From: Ambrosia x helenae
Lineage: Eukaryota; Streptophyta; Magnoliopsida; Asterales; Asteraceae
Direction of reading: 5' to 3'
NCBI GenBank assembly: GCA_030844895.1
Contig: CM061229.1
Span: 106,824,975-106,888,974 of the forward strand
DNA: 64,000 bases
Below the pieces are notes generated by a model. The model did no database searches, had not been told where the DNA came from, and saw only the letters and a program-made list of their open reading frames with translations. The translations under genes were made by a program, and so were the position numbers. Below are positions 9,099 through 19,021 of the stretch, in pieces. Numbering within the stretch: the first letter of the stretch is position 1; every line of letters starts with the position of its first letter.

Positions 9099-11877
9099 TG
9101 TGACACCCCGCATTTTCAGGTTAATACTTTTACTGAACTCTAGTTAACTAACATGATATACTCCAGTTAACTTACATTTCGTACATGGTTAGATACTTAA
9201 CTAGGTTTAGTTAAGTAGGCCTAACATATGTTAGATGATATTAACATATGCGTTAAATAGGAAAATCATTGTTGAACACACACACGAGTCCTGTATCCTG
9301 AACGTTGGTGAATTATATGGCATGTATAATAATAATATGTGCAATTGAATCATGATGGACGTGAAGTGCCTGCTTATGTGAATTATCACTTGACTGAAGG
9401 TTAATACGTAAACCATACAAATTACGTATACTTGATGATTAATATCTCATGTAATAATAAAAACAATGGTTTTTATGCAATTTAGGGTGATTAATAATAT
9501 TGGGTCCGGTATTGGGCTAGAACATGATTAACGGGTCAAGTTAATGGACTAGAAGGGCCCTAATACCCAATTACTTGGGCAACAAGCTAAACCTCCTTAT
9601 AATTATAGATAAAAAAAATTAAAACCCTAACCCCCATTCCCCTTTGCGCCGTGAGGAACCCCCCCCCCCCTTTCTCTCTTAGTTCTCAAGCAATCAATCA
9701 ATCTTTCACCTAATCAAGCTAGTTCGGGTTTAATCTCAAGGCTCTAGGGAGTTTTAGCATTGCAAGGTATACATCTATATGCTCTTTGATGAATTATGAT
9801 ACTTGAAAAACTTTAAAAACTCTAAAAATAACATATATATTATCGCATGTATGTATGTATAGGAGTTCTTGAGTGTTCTTGATGATTTGATGATGATAAT
9901 TGTTGTTAGTAGCCATGATTAGGGTTTTCACATGATAATATATGTGTTTTGCTATGTTAATATGGTGTTTAATCAGTATTGTATGTGTTATACATGTATT
10001 AGGGATGTTCATGGAAAATTAGGGTTTGTAGATTACTTGGGATGCAAGTTTAAAATTCTGGCAGATTTGTTTGAACGTTTTGTAGGGGCTGTAATGGGTT
10101 GGTAAATTGATTGTTTTGATGATTTCTTTGCATGATTGTAATGTACAAGGTCTTAGCTTTTCATAATGGGCAAAACCATCAGATTTGGACATCGTTTGAG
10201 TCGTTTTTGGAATTTTATTTGATTAGGGGTCATATCAGATTTTCGGATTTGTGAATTGGGTTAACTTTAAACGGGTATAACTCAAGTTTTACAAACAATT
10301 AAGTTATGAAATTTGGACAGGAGGTCAATATTGGAAAAACTTGGCTTTTCCAAGTGGATTCACCTCGTTTGGGTGAATACACAATTTTTGGGAATTTTTC
10401 TACTAAACTGACCTGTTGTGGAAATTTTTTGGACATTGCTGTGTTGTACGAATTTTAATAATTTTTGTGTTTAGTTTTAGGAGAAAACAAAAATATGGGT
10501 TATTAAATAAATCCCAAAGAATATACAGTAAAAATTTGGGAGTTTAATTCATTGACTAAGTATTTTAAATAAATTAGTTTTCGTGGCGCACAATCTGTCC
10601 TAAAAACACAGATTGTGTATTATGTGTTTATGTGACTATTTGGAGTCTTATATGATATGTATTTGACAAGAACTTATATGAACACTTATAGGAGATGTGT
10701 ATCAGGTATAAAACTGATAATAATCATTATGATCACCAACGGGATACGTAAGACTTACTTGTGCATGTAGAGTCACTAGGTGTCACTACACGATTTGAAG
10801 TTTTGGACAAACGAGTTACATGATATGTTGGTTATGCACGTATACTCACCTAGTGACACTTGTAATAGGGAGTCGGTAGCTCGTTACTATTTGAGGGATT
10901 TGGATCATTCACGTGCAACCTAAGGTGAGTTTCACTATTCTTTTCTCAAAAGCATGCGTCTCGGGTTTGAGACAACTTACAAAACGTTTTCTAGTCCGGT
11001 TTGGGACTACTTTTACATCTCGGGTTATGAGATGCTTTGACTCCTTGCGTGGGTCGGGTTTTGACTCCTTGTGTGGGTCGGTTTTACGATTCCTTGTGTG
11101 GATCGGTTTTTTGATCAGTTTAAAACTTATTGGTCCTTTGTGAACTAAACACTCTATCATTTGGAAAGTCCTTGCATATTATTGGGTTAATCGCTGAAGG
11201 CGAGCGGGGTATTAGTTGATAGCGCTATTAGGTTGTGCAGCAACCTCATGTCTGAGGTGCTTGAGGCACGGGCATGAACTTCTGACCACATTTGAGAACT
11301 GGTGTTGATAGACACCAGTTATTGAGGCAAACTATTACATTACTGAAGGTGTCCCAATAATACTGTTTAGTTGCAATGAGTGGGTTAGCTACCCCTGACA
11401 CACTTAAACTGATGATACTTGAACATTTTGGTCTGGAGGACCTACGCTTTTACTTGGTTACGTGGTTTTGGAAACCAGCGCATTTACTTACTCATTTTCT
11501 TTACTTAGTGAACTCACCAACATTGTTTGTTGACCCACGATATACGTGCTTTTGCAGGTAGTTAGCTTCCGGTGCCACGATTAGAAAGCACTGCACACTT
11601 CACTGCATTTGGGGTTTTAGGCATACACTTAAATTATATATCATGCTTTTACATTTTCTTTCGTATGGTTTTAATTTGGGCGCGTTGTTTTGCGCATGGT
11701 TTTAAAATGTTTAAATTTGGTTTACGCTTCCGCAGCTTAACTAAACTTGATTTTTTTGAAAACGAACTAAATGGTTTGGGCATTTAGAGTTCGTTCATAT
11801 GACTTATGGCTATGGGATCCTGGTATGTCATGCGCCTCGCGGTATAAACCCCGCAGTGGAAATTTGAGGGTGTGACA
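9099..11877 (+). repeat. Element B 3' LTR
   Basis: A 2,779-bp LTR starting TGTGACACCCCGC and ending TTGAGGGTGTGACA. The 5' LTR lies outside the window, so the target duplication cannot be checked. A probable TATA region is near 9,596-9,608 and a poly-C run at about 9,659-9,670. It ends inside a receptor-kinase exon. Confidence 0.85.
10925..11557 (+). other. Intron-like block in B 3' LTR
   Basis: Donor TAAG|GTGAGT and acceptor TTTTGCAG|GT (633 bp). GGTGAGTTTCAC (10,924-10,935) pairs with GTGAACTCACC (11,508-11,518) with one bulged base. TTGAC follows the pairing partner as a possible branch point. Confidence 0.55.
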
Positions 11878-12004
11878 TTCCATAAGGTTTTGATGTGGAT
11901 GAATAGCTGTAATGAGTTCAAAGAGGATAATCCCGAAACTGTAGACGTCGCTCTTTTTGGTGAATTTGTTTGTGGATGCATACACTGGATCTATGTAGCC
12001 GTAT
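11878..12004 (-). pseudogene. Receptor-like kinase fragment (activation segment, subdomains VIII-IX)
   Basis: The minus strand reads YGYIDPVYASTNKF, then KKSDVYSFGIILFEL and ITAIHPHQNLME, a classic plant RLK kinase stretch. It resembles the calcium/calmodulin-regulated RLK (CRLK) family, an identification from memory of the family. It is cut at 11,877 by the LTR of element B and at 12,005 by a hAT element. The rest of the C-lobe would lie left of element B, outside the window. It belongs to the same locus as 13,293-13,439 and 34,267-34,515. Confidence 0.85.
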
Positions 12005-13292
12005 CAGTGGCGGATACAGAAATTTTTTGTACGGGGGGCACAATATAGGTCAGTTAATAAGGAATGAAAAAACAACGATAAAATAATTTAATTCATTAAA
12101 TTTTTAAATATAATGATGACATACCTCGATTACAATTGTCCTCTACGTGTTTATCTTTTAGAAACGCTCAATTATATCTTCATTAGTAACATTTAGAATT
12201 TCATCCACTTCTACAACACAGATTACACAAAAAAATAGTAACACTTATATCTTCACGCGGACTTAAGTTGTCATATTTTGAAGTAATTCCTTGTTAAAGC
12301 GGCCATACTACCAGATGAAGTTTCACTTGAGGATGATTCTTTTCTTTTTTAGAAATTATCAAAAAGAGTTCCTAAATAAAAAAAAATTATATGTTAATAT
12401 AAACAATACATTTACACAAACAAAACATAAATCGCAACTTGCTTAAGAGGGTAAAAAATACACACCTTGTTTAACTTTACATATTCATATGGTTAAATCG
12501 CCAACAAATCAATGATCCAACTCAAACCACAAATGATAATCTGTATATTTGTAAATTAGCAAATAATGTGTATTAGAATTTTGCTATTAAATACAATAAT
12601 GTTCGGATTATACAATAACTAATAATTATTTATACACAATACTTTCAAATAGCAATAATGTATTGATATAGAATCTGACAAAAGGAGAAAGCCCATTTTA
12701 ATATCAATTATCTAATCACAAAATGACAAACTCACAAAGCATATACCATAGGATATCCACTGACATTTTGAAATTCTCAAAAACATATATAAAACTCAAA
12801 AGAATAGATTCAATGTGCAGAGAATTATCACTTTTCTTTATCAAATATGAATATCAATTACCAACACAACTACACCAGGGAGAATGGACTAATTATAGGG
12901 ACTTCGGAATTCAGATGGGTGTCACTGATCGGATGATTGGCCAACGATTTGACTGTTCATCTTTGTGTCTGTGTGATCTGAATGATGGGCCGCCGGAGGA
13001 AGGTTCTGTGACTGTTCGATGATCGCCGGAATGGTCTCTGTTCGACTGTTCAATGACCGATGAAGGGGAATGGGTCTCCTGCCATATGTTAAGTTTTCAA
13101 TATGTATCTCTATTCTGCGTTGTTCTGTTTTCATCTATCCATCAGGTGGGCTGTGGGCACTGGCTAATGATTAGGGTGGGCACTGGGCTTTTCATTAAGA
13201 AAACTAGATGGGCACTTGGGCTTTTCCTACATAAAACTATGCGACCTACGGTGGGCACCGGCCCACCTTCATTTGTGGGTGGCTCCGCCACA
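12005..13292 (-). mobile_element. Deleted hAT-like DNA transposon inserted in the RLK locus
   Basis: A 1.3-kb insertion whose two ends share GTGGCGGA as short inverted ends (CAGTGGCGGATACAG on the left; TGTGGCGGAGCCACC on the right, reading inward). It separates two contiguous kinase exons. Inside, the minus strand carries a short relic of the C-terminus of the TTF-zinc-finger/hAT transposase family. No clean 8-bp duplication is seen, so the boundaries are approximate. Bases 12,360-13,292 otherwise show no gene; a GC-richer stretch at 12,940-13,070 resembles a former leader exon. Confidence 0.5.
12158..12350 (-). pseudogene. hAT transposase relic (N- and C-terminal scraps)
   Basis: The minus strand gives KRKESSSSETSSGSMAALTR followed by a stop, then ICVVEVDEILNVTNEDIIERF in a second open stretch. 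The latter resembles the end of TTF-type zinc-finger/hAT proteins, where an acidic helix precedes the terminus. The two scraps are almost adjacent, which indicates a large internal deletion. Assignment rests on remembered family features only. Confidence 0.4.
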
Positions 13293-13439
13293 ACCTTTAA
13301 CGCATGATCGGTTATCATCATAAACCTCTTCTTTAGACAGACCAAAGTCAGCAACCTAAATGATCACCACATTGTTAAAAAAACATTTATTCATAACAAC
13401 AAGACTGTGAATGAGATCTAAGATCTTGCCTTCGCTCTC
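13293..13439 (-). pseudogene. Receptor-like kinase fragment (MRAK and DFG exons)
   Basis: On the minus strand the end of one exon (MRAK, to 13,430) is followed by a 74-bp intron (13,429-13,356). The intron starts with GC (AAG|GCAAGA) and ends ATTTAG. The next exon reads VADFGLSKEEVYDDN, which contains the Mg-binding DFG motif, and ends at the hAT insertion. The exon is split at 13,440 by copia element H and resumes at 34,267. It is consistent with a CRLK-like kinase. Confidence 0.85.
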
Positions 13440-13444
13440 ATTAA

Positions 13445-14082
13445 TGTTCGTAATTTTAGTGTTATCAACATTAATGGTGATATTGGATTAACTTGTTGAA
13501 TGGGTTGATCTCGTTAGTCATTAACCGAGTTAGGAATGCGGGCTCGGTTATCACTAATGGGATTGTGTGTGTTATTGGTTTAAGTAAGTTAAAGTATTAG
13601 CTTATTGGATTTGGGCTGAATGAGTTAATGAACTAACTAAAGTTTAGTTTATTAATGGGTTATTGGAATTAAAGATAGGGCCTTATAAGCTCTTGGGTAT
13701 GCATGTAGGCCTAATAGATTGGTCCAAACATAATTACTAGAAAGTAGAACCCAATCCAATTGCATCTTAAATGCACAAATATATTGTCAGTTGTTTTAAT
13801 GATTTAACTAAAAAAAAAAAGATAGAAAAACAATCTTGATTTTTCTAGAGAGATCTCTAGAAATTTGGAGGTTTTGAACACACAAAAACCTGTTCATTTT
13901 TTATTATCGGTGCAATAATACTCAAAGAAATTAAATCCGAATCTTGTGTATATTACGTTTAATCCGTTCAAACATTTGATTGTACCGATCAAATAGTTTG
14001 TTCTGATAGTGATTGCACGACTCGTAGTATAATCCAAGTGATTTTCGATTTCTTCTACGGTTTCGGTTCAATAAAACCAACA
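13445..14082 (+). repeat. Element H 5' LTR
   Basis: 638 bp, TGTTCGTAATTTTAG ... AAAACCAACA, matching 33,619-34,266 with small differences. The bases after it do not match the usual tRNA-iMet primer site. Confidence 0.82.
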
Positions 14083-15919
14083 AAGAACAAACTATTTTTT
14101 CGTTGTTATTCAATTCTGTATTCAATACATATTCCGAATTCCTGTTACGGGAAGAAATTGGGTACTGGAAGCGTGATTCGTTCTACGCCTCTGTTATGTT
14201 TTCGATTTACTTGTAGGTGTAAGATTTTGGGTAATCAATTTCTGGGGACTACAGTTCTTTTATGGGATTTCAATTGGAAAATCGGTTGGATAAATATGGA
14301 TGATTATTGCAATATTTATCTATTAAAATGAATTTCAATTATTAAAATATCATTGTTTTGAAAATGACTTTTACGAAGTCGTTGGAACATTAATGGTGCT
14401 CCATGTTTAGATTTAATTATGAGAAAACATGAGAATTCTTATAAATCAATTTTATAGATTTATAACCAATTTAATGATTTTATATCACTCTTACTGTCAA
14501 ATTTGATTTATGGTTTTGAAGTTGAATTTGATGGGTTCTGTTATTAAACTATTTTAAGTGTTGTTTAATTCTACACTTTTCATAATATCTTTTAAACGAA
14601 ATCGGGGTTACGATTTGCGATTTGAAGTTGGCACGGGTTTGATTTTGAAAGGGGTTGGCTTGACGCTTTATTGGATTCGAAGATGTACAAGAAAGATCAA
14701 CCCATTGATGTTGTTTGGTTCATTATTGGTTACAAATTCATTGTTTATTGGGTTCGCACTATTGTTCATGCGTTTTGGGTTTAGGTCGGTTGAAGCCGGT
14801 TTTCGTTTCGATTTCATAAAGTTCGCTTTAGATTTATTTTAAGAAGGCACAATTTTGAAAATAAATCAACTAGAATTTATTTCTAGTTGTGATACTTGTT
14901 CCAAGGGCAATGTTTCAGATCAAATTAATGGGCATTGTTTGTGATTACTTGGTGTAATTGATTTATCAACAAAACGATGTTCGATTGGTTCCGTGTTAAT
15001 GGCGAATTGATTAGGTTTCTGTTCGTGAAGCAAGGAGGGTAAAACAGTGAAGCACAACAGTTTTTTGTTTTGTGATTTTGCAATCGTGAAAACAATCCAA
15101 ACTATCGTGGGTTGGGTTCCTATGGATATGCAATCAAAACATGAATGATTTACATCGTGTTCTTATTTCGTGATTGCGATATTCAACCGAGACAAAAATT
15201 TGATTAACTATTTCGTGTTCATGGCCAAATCGAATAGGGAGATGCCGTCTTCTATATCAAAGATTTTACCCAACAAGTAAGTGATTTATTCCTTTGTCTT
15301 ATATGAATAATGAATGAATTGATGATAGTTTAATTTAGATATTTATTGTGGAATATTGATTCATTTATCTAGTTAAGTTGTCAAAAATAAGATCAGTATG
15401 GTTCATGGTTTCCATGTGGTTTTGTGAATTTAGTTATACATGGTCTTTTATGGATTCTATAAATTTAGAAAATGTCATGCGGATTTGCATTTTCTTACGG
15501 ATCTTGTGGATTTTGTAAATTGGCTATTTTGAAATTCAAAGGTTATTAATATGCTTGAATCCATGTATCCTGCAGCATGGTTAAAATTGTTTTGTTTTTT
15601 TAACATTATAATCAGTTACGAATTTTAAGGAATGTTATATAACATTTATGTTGGTTTGAGAAGTTGTTTCTAGTTCAAACAATGTATAAAATCAATTATA
15701 TTTTGGATCATAAAATGCAACAGTTTTCGTTTAAGGAAAAGAAAAACTAAATTCCAGTTTGTTATTTCCTAAATAATTCGTGACATGGATTACGCATGGA
15801 AAATGTGGCATGTTTATTGCTCTGGATACTATTGTAGTAGGTATAGAATGTTTAGATTGTAGTGTATGTGAATCATAAATATAATTTCCGTAGAGAATTA
15901 TGTTTTTAGGTGCATGTAC
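14083..15919 (+). other. Element H left interior, no recognised gene
   Basis: AT-rich, with no long frame that resembles a known protein. At about 15,221-15,279 a short frame MAKSNREMPSSISKILPNK runs into a donor-like AAG|TAAGTG. It could be the start of a copia Gag before an intron, but support is weak. Confidence 0.4.
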
Positions 15920-16309
15920 TGTGACACCCGGCATGTTCGGCTTAAACATATTAGTAACATCTAAGTCTACCTTAGCGAGAAACGTTTATAAACAAACTTA
16001 ACTGGGTTAGTTGAGTCGGGTCAAGTTAGGATTGTCCAGGGTACAATGATCTGGAGGATCATTGGGAGTCGTTTTGGTAATACACTAGTACCGGGTTCCG
16101 TTGTTGGTGACGTTACATGAACTAATTAACTATATGTGTAGATTATGGGTTGTATGGTGGATTATATACATAGATATGTTTATATGATGTGTAAATGATT
16201 ATCTGTGCCTAAATGTGTTAAATATGGACTAAGGATGCATGCTTATGTGTTAGGATGTGTTAGAATGCGTTAAACACGACAAACTGGAAAACTAGTTAAA
16301 AAGGGACTC

Positions 16310-16488
16310 TGGTTCGACCACTTCGAGTGGTCGAAGGAGAGGAAAAATGTCTGGTTCGACCCATGCAAGTGGGCGAACCAGGGAAGTAGAATTTGAGGAA
16401 TTTCCTTCGACCAAACAAGTCTCATTCGACCCTGTGAAAGGGGCGAAGGAGACTACATTCGACCAATGTGTTGGTGCGAAGGAAGATT
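16310..16488 (+). repeat. U3 array of inverted motifs directly before the TATA box (E)
   Basis: Several stem-loops occur in a row. One is TTCGACCACT-TCG-AGTGGTCGAA, a perfect 10-bp stem. Others have arms GGTTCGACCCA and TGGGCGAACC, TTCGACCAA and TTGGTGCGAA, and similar. The last copy ends about 2 bp before TATAAATA. The array is repeated in the 3' LTR at about 24,224-24,402. Confidence 0.8.
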
Positions 16489-16490
16489 AG

Positions 16491-16498
16491 TATAAATA
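16491..16498 (+). promoter_or_regulatory. Element E TATA box
   Basis: TATAAATA lies in the LTR about 40-60 bp before a pyrimidine/AAACCCTAA-containing region typical of transcription starts. The 3' LTR copy is near 24,405. Confidence 0.65.
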
Positions 16499-17269
16499 CC
16501 AACCTTTGTCATTTTTCATCATTTCACAAACCCTAACCGTCCCAAAACGCTCTCAAACGATCTTAAACACTAAGGAAGGAGTTTATGCTCTTCTTTTTCA
16601 TAATCTAACCAATCTACAACATCTAAACAAGAATCCAAGGTGTGTTCATAATCCTAAACCTTTTTAAAAGCATTTTAATTCGTTTTCATCTAACCCTAAT
16701 TGTCCAGATCTGTTCTAAGGGTGTTTTTATGATTAAAAAACCTTTTAAACATCTTTCTAAATCAAAACATGATCATTTAACATAGGTTTTCATAATGAAT
16801 AACATGTGTTAGTTGTGTGATTATGTGGTGTTATGTGTTATTCACTGATTTGCTGCTATATCTATGATAGAAACATGATATAGGATTGTTGTTAATGATT
16901 GGATTATGGTTGTCTAGGGTTAGGATTGGGTATATTGATATTTGGGGGTTTTATGGGATTAATACTTGATGCATGAATATTTATGATCAATAGAATGAAT
17001 AAGAAAGATCGGATAATCGACAAACTGAGTATTTTAAGCTAAACATGAATCGATTTCAAAAGTTTCCAAATTGGGTAAATAATCCATGCATGAAAGTGAT
17101 GTTTCCATAATCTTTACCATTTTGGGAATGGGCTGAAACGAACGTATTATCGGGGGAAATCGATGGGGTTTTGTAGGGATAAGTTATTCATGCTTGACTG
17201 CTGTGTTTGATGATGTTTCGGGTCGTTTTGAATGTGTTTGAAGCGTTTTTAGGAAAAATCATACAACAG

Positions 17270-17459
17270 GGGCGAACCTGGCCTCCTTCGACCAGTCGAT
17301 GGTGCGAAGGAGGGATCCAGGGTCGAACCTGGCTTTTTATTGGACGAATGTGATGAAACGGGCGAAGGAAGCATCAAACGGTCGAACGAGATGTAAAAAG
17401 GTGCGAAGGAGATAAAAAGGTGCGAAGGAGACTTAAAACTGACTGGTTCGACCGTTCTG
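17270..17459 (+). repeat. Second motif array in the transcribed LTR part (E)
   Basis: It repeats the vocabulary of the U3 array (GGGCGAACC, CCTTCGACC, GTGCGAAGGAG, GGTTCGACC) about 800 bp downstream, in the part expected to be transcribed and before the donor at 17,760. The 3' LTR copy is at about 25,184-25,373. Confidence 0.75.
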
Positions 17460-17759
17460 ATGCAGAAATGAGATTTTTGATACAAACTAAGTGTTTTATG
17501 CTTAAACCTTGTGTGTAATCTATGTGTACTTGATTAGTTAGGGTAACGGGTCACCAACGGGATGTCGGGTCGGTCTAGTGTGTCGGTTAAACATTTAAAC
17601 ACGTTTTAAATCATACTTGGTTACGATCTGGACAATCGGGGACTAGATAACCTTATGGTTATTAGTCGGAACGCTTATGTGAACATTTTGATAGATCTCC
17701 GGTAGAGGGATTATCAAGGGCTAAACATCTTTACTTATATTTGAAGAACGCTACTTAAG

Positions 17760-18233
17760 GTGAGTTCACGGCCCCACTTTTACTGCTTTAACTTTTGGGG
17801 GAGAAAACATGCGCTAAACTGTTTTGGTAACATATGTCATACTATGGTTTTAACCTTATATTGCTATACGATCTTTTGGAAAGTCCTGGGGGAAACCATG
17901 AATGTGCGGGTTTGCACAACGGGGGAAATGTGGATAGATCTATTGGGCGTGACCTGCCCCACTCGTCGGCTTGGAGGGCCGGGCGGGTGCATATTGTCTC
18001 GAACAGGTACATTGGTATCATGCTGAACATACGGGCTGCTTAAACATGCTGAACATTGCTAAACGTGTCTAGTAATGGTTTCCAATCGTAGTAGTAATGA
18101 AACATACGCCTAGCTAGCGTACTTGGTAACATTGATATAGTATGGACATGGTAACACTTTGGTAACATTTTTGAACAAACCTGTGAACTCACCAGCATTA
18201 TATGTTGACAGCTTTTTGGCATGTTTTTCTCAG
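17760..18233 (+). other. Intron-like block in E 5' LTR with donor-sequestering helix
   Basis: Donor TAAG|GTGAGT and acceptor TTTTTCTCAG|GT (474 bp). GGTGAGTTCAC (17,759-17,769) is exactly complementary to GTGAACTCACC (18,183-18,193), and TGTTGAC follows as a possible branch point. The 3' LTR copy is 25,674-26,147. Confidence 0.65.
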
Positions 18234-18502
18234 GTCGCTAAGGTAGCAATGAACGGGACTAGGCGCACGGGTCTGCATTGGCGTCTAGATTTTAGTGCAC
18301 GTTTTGTAATAAGTGTCTTGGATACTTGGGAACACTGTTTTGTAGAGATTAAATTCTTTAAATGCTTCCGCTTATGAAATTTATGTTTTTGGGTTTACGT
18401 ACTTCATATAGTGTCGTTTATTGTGATCGTTGACTTGGATCCTGGTTTGTCATGCGCCTCGCGGTAAAACCCCGCAAGTGGTAATTTGAGGGTGTGACAG
18501 AT

Positions 18503-18515
18503 TGGTATCAGAGCC
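18503..18515 (+). promoter_or_regulatory. Element E primer-binding site (tRNA-iMet)
   Basis: TGGTATCAGAGCC lies 3 bp after the 5' LTR. The following 18,516-19,021 is an untranslated leader with no gene. Confidence 0.92.
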
Positions 18516-19021
18516 AATGGTTATAGTGAACTAGGACTGCATGTAGAGTCTGGTCTATTGCCGAGTCGCACACACTAGACGGTCACATTCTTTGGGTCTA
18601 TTAGTGGGATATGTACTAACGTTGTCGGGGTGTCCTTACATCATTATCATGCTTCTCCGTTACATCATCCGTTTTTAATTGGGTTCTTACCTACTCTTGT
18701 CTTCTTCTTCTGGATTGAAGGAGGAGGGGTTGATTTGTTGGTTCTAGCACACACATGCCTTCTTACACTTGCACCTATTGCCACATAGGCGACAATGTTC
18801 GGTGACTGGGGTCTAGATTAGGGGTACATTTGGAGGACCATGTAGAGCAGTTTATCATTTCGGGTGCACACGAAATAATAAACTGGAATGCATGAAAATC
18901 CCGATGGACTTCGAGTTTGGATGTATAGTCCTGAATTTGTCCCTAGGTTAACTCTTGTAAATTCCTAGTGGTTGACACTGGGAGTGAATCTGAATCTCTC
19001 GATTTCTTGGTTTGTTAGATC

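Larger units (their letters stand above)
15920..18499 (+). repeat. Element E 5' LTR
   Basis: 2,580 bp, TGTGACACCCGGC ... TTGAGGGTGTGACA. It contains two arrays of inverted GGTTCGACC/GCGAAGGAG motifs (16,310-16,488 and 17,270-17,459), a TATA box at 16,491 and an intron-like block at 17,760-18,233. Confidence 0.95.

Noticed and set aside
1..12000. Endogenous pararetrovirus
   Set aside because: All pol fragments have the gypsy order with integrase and chromodomain plus LTRs and target duplications; no movement-protein or caulimovirus coat features.
14558..14842. A 94-codon plus-strand frame in the H interior
   Set aside because: Composition and lack of any recognisable motif suggest chance; no copia domain detected.
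17249..17485. Minus-strand frames of 78 codons, identical at 25,163-25,399
   Set aside because: They lie across the motif array in the E LTRs; their repetition only reflects the LTR pair.
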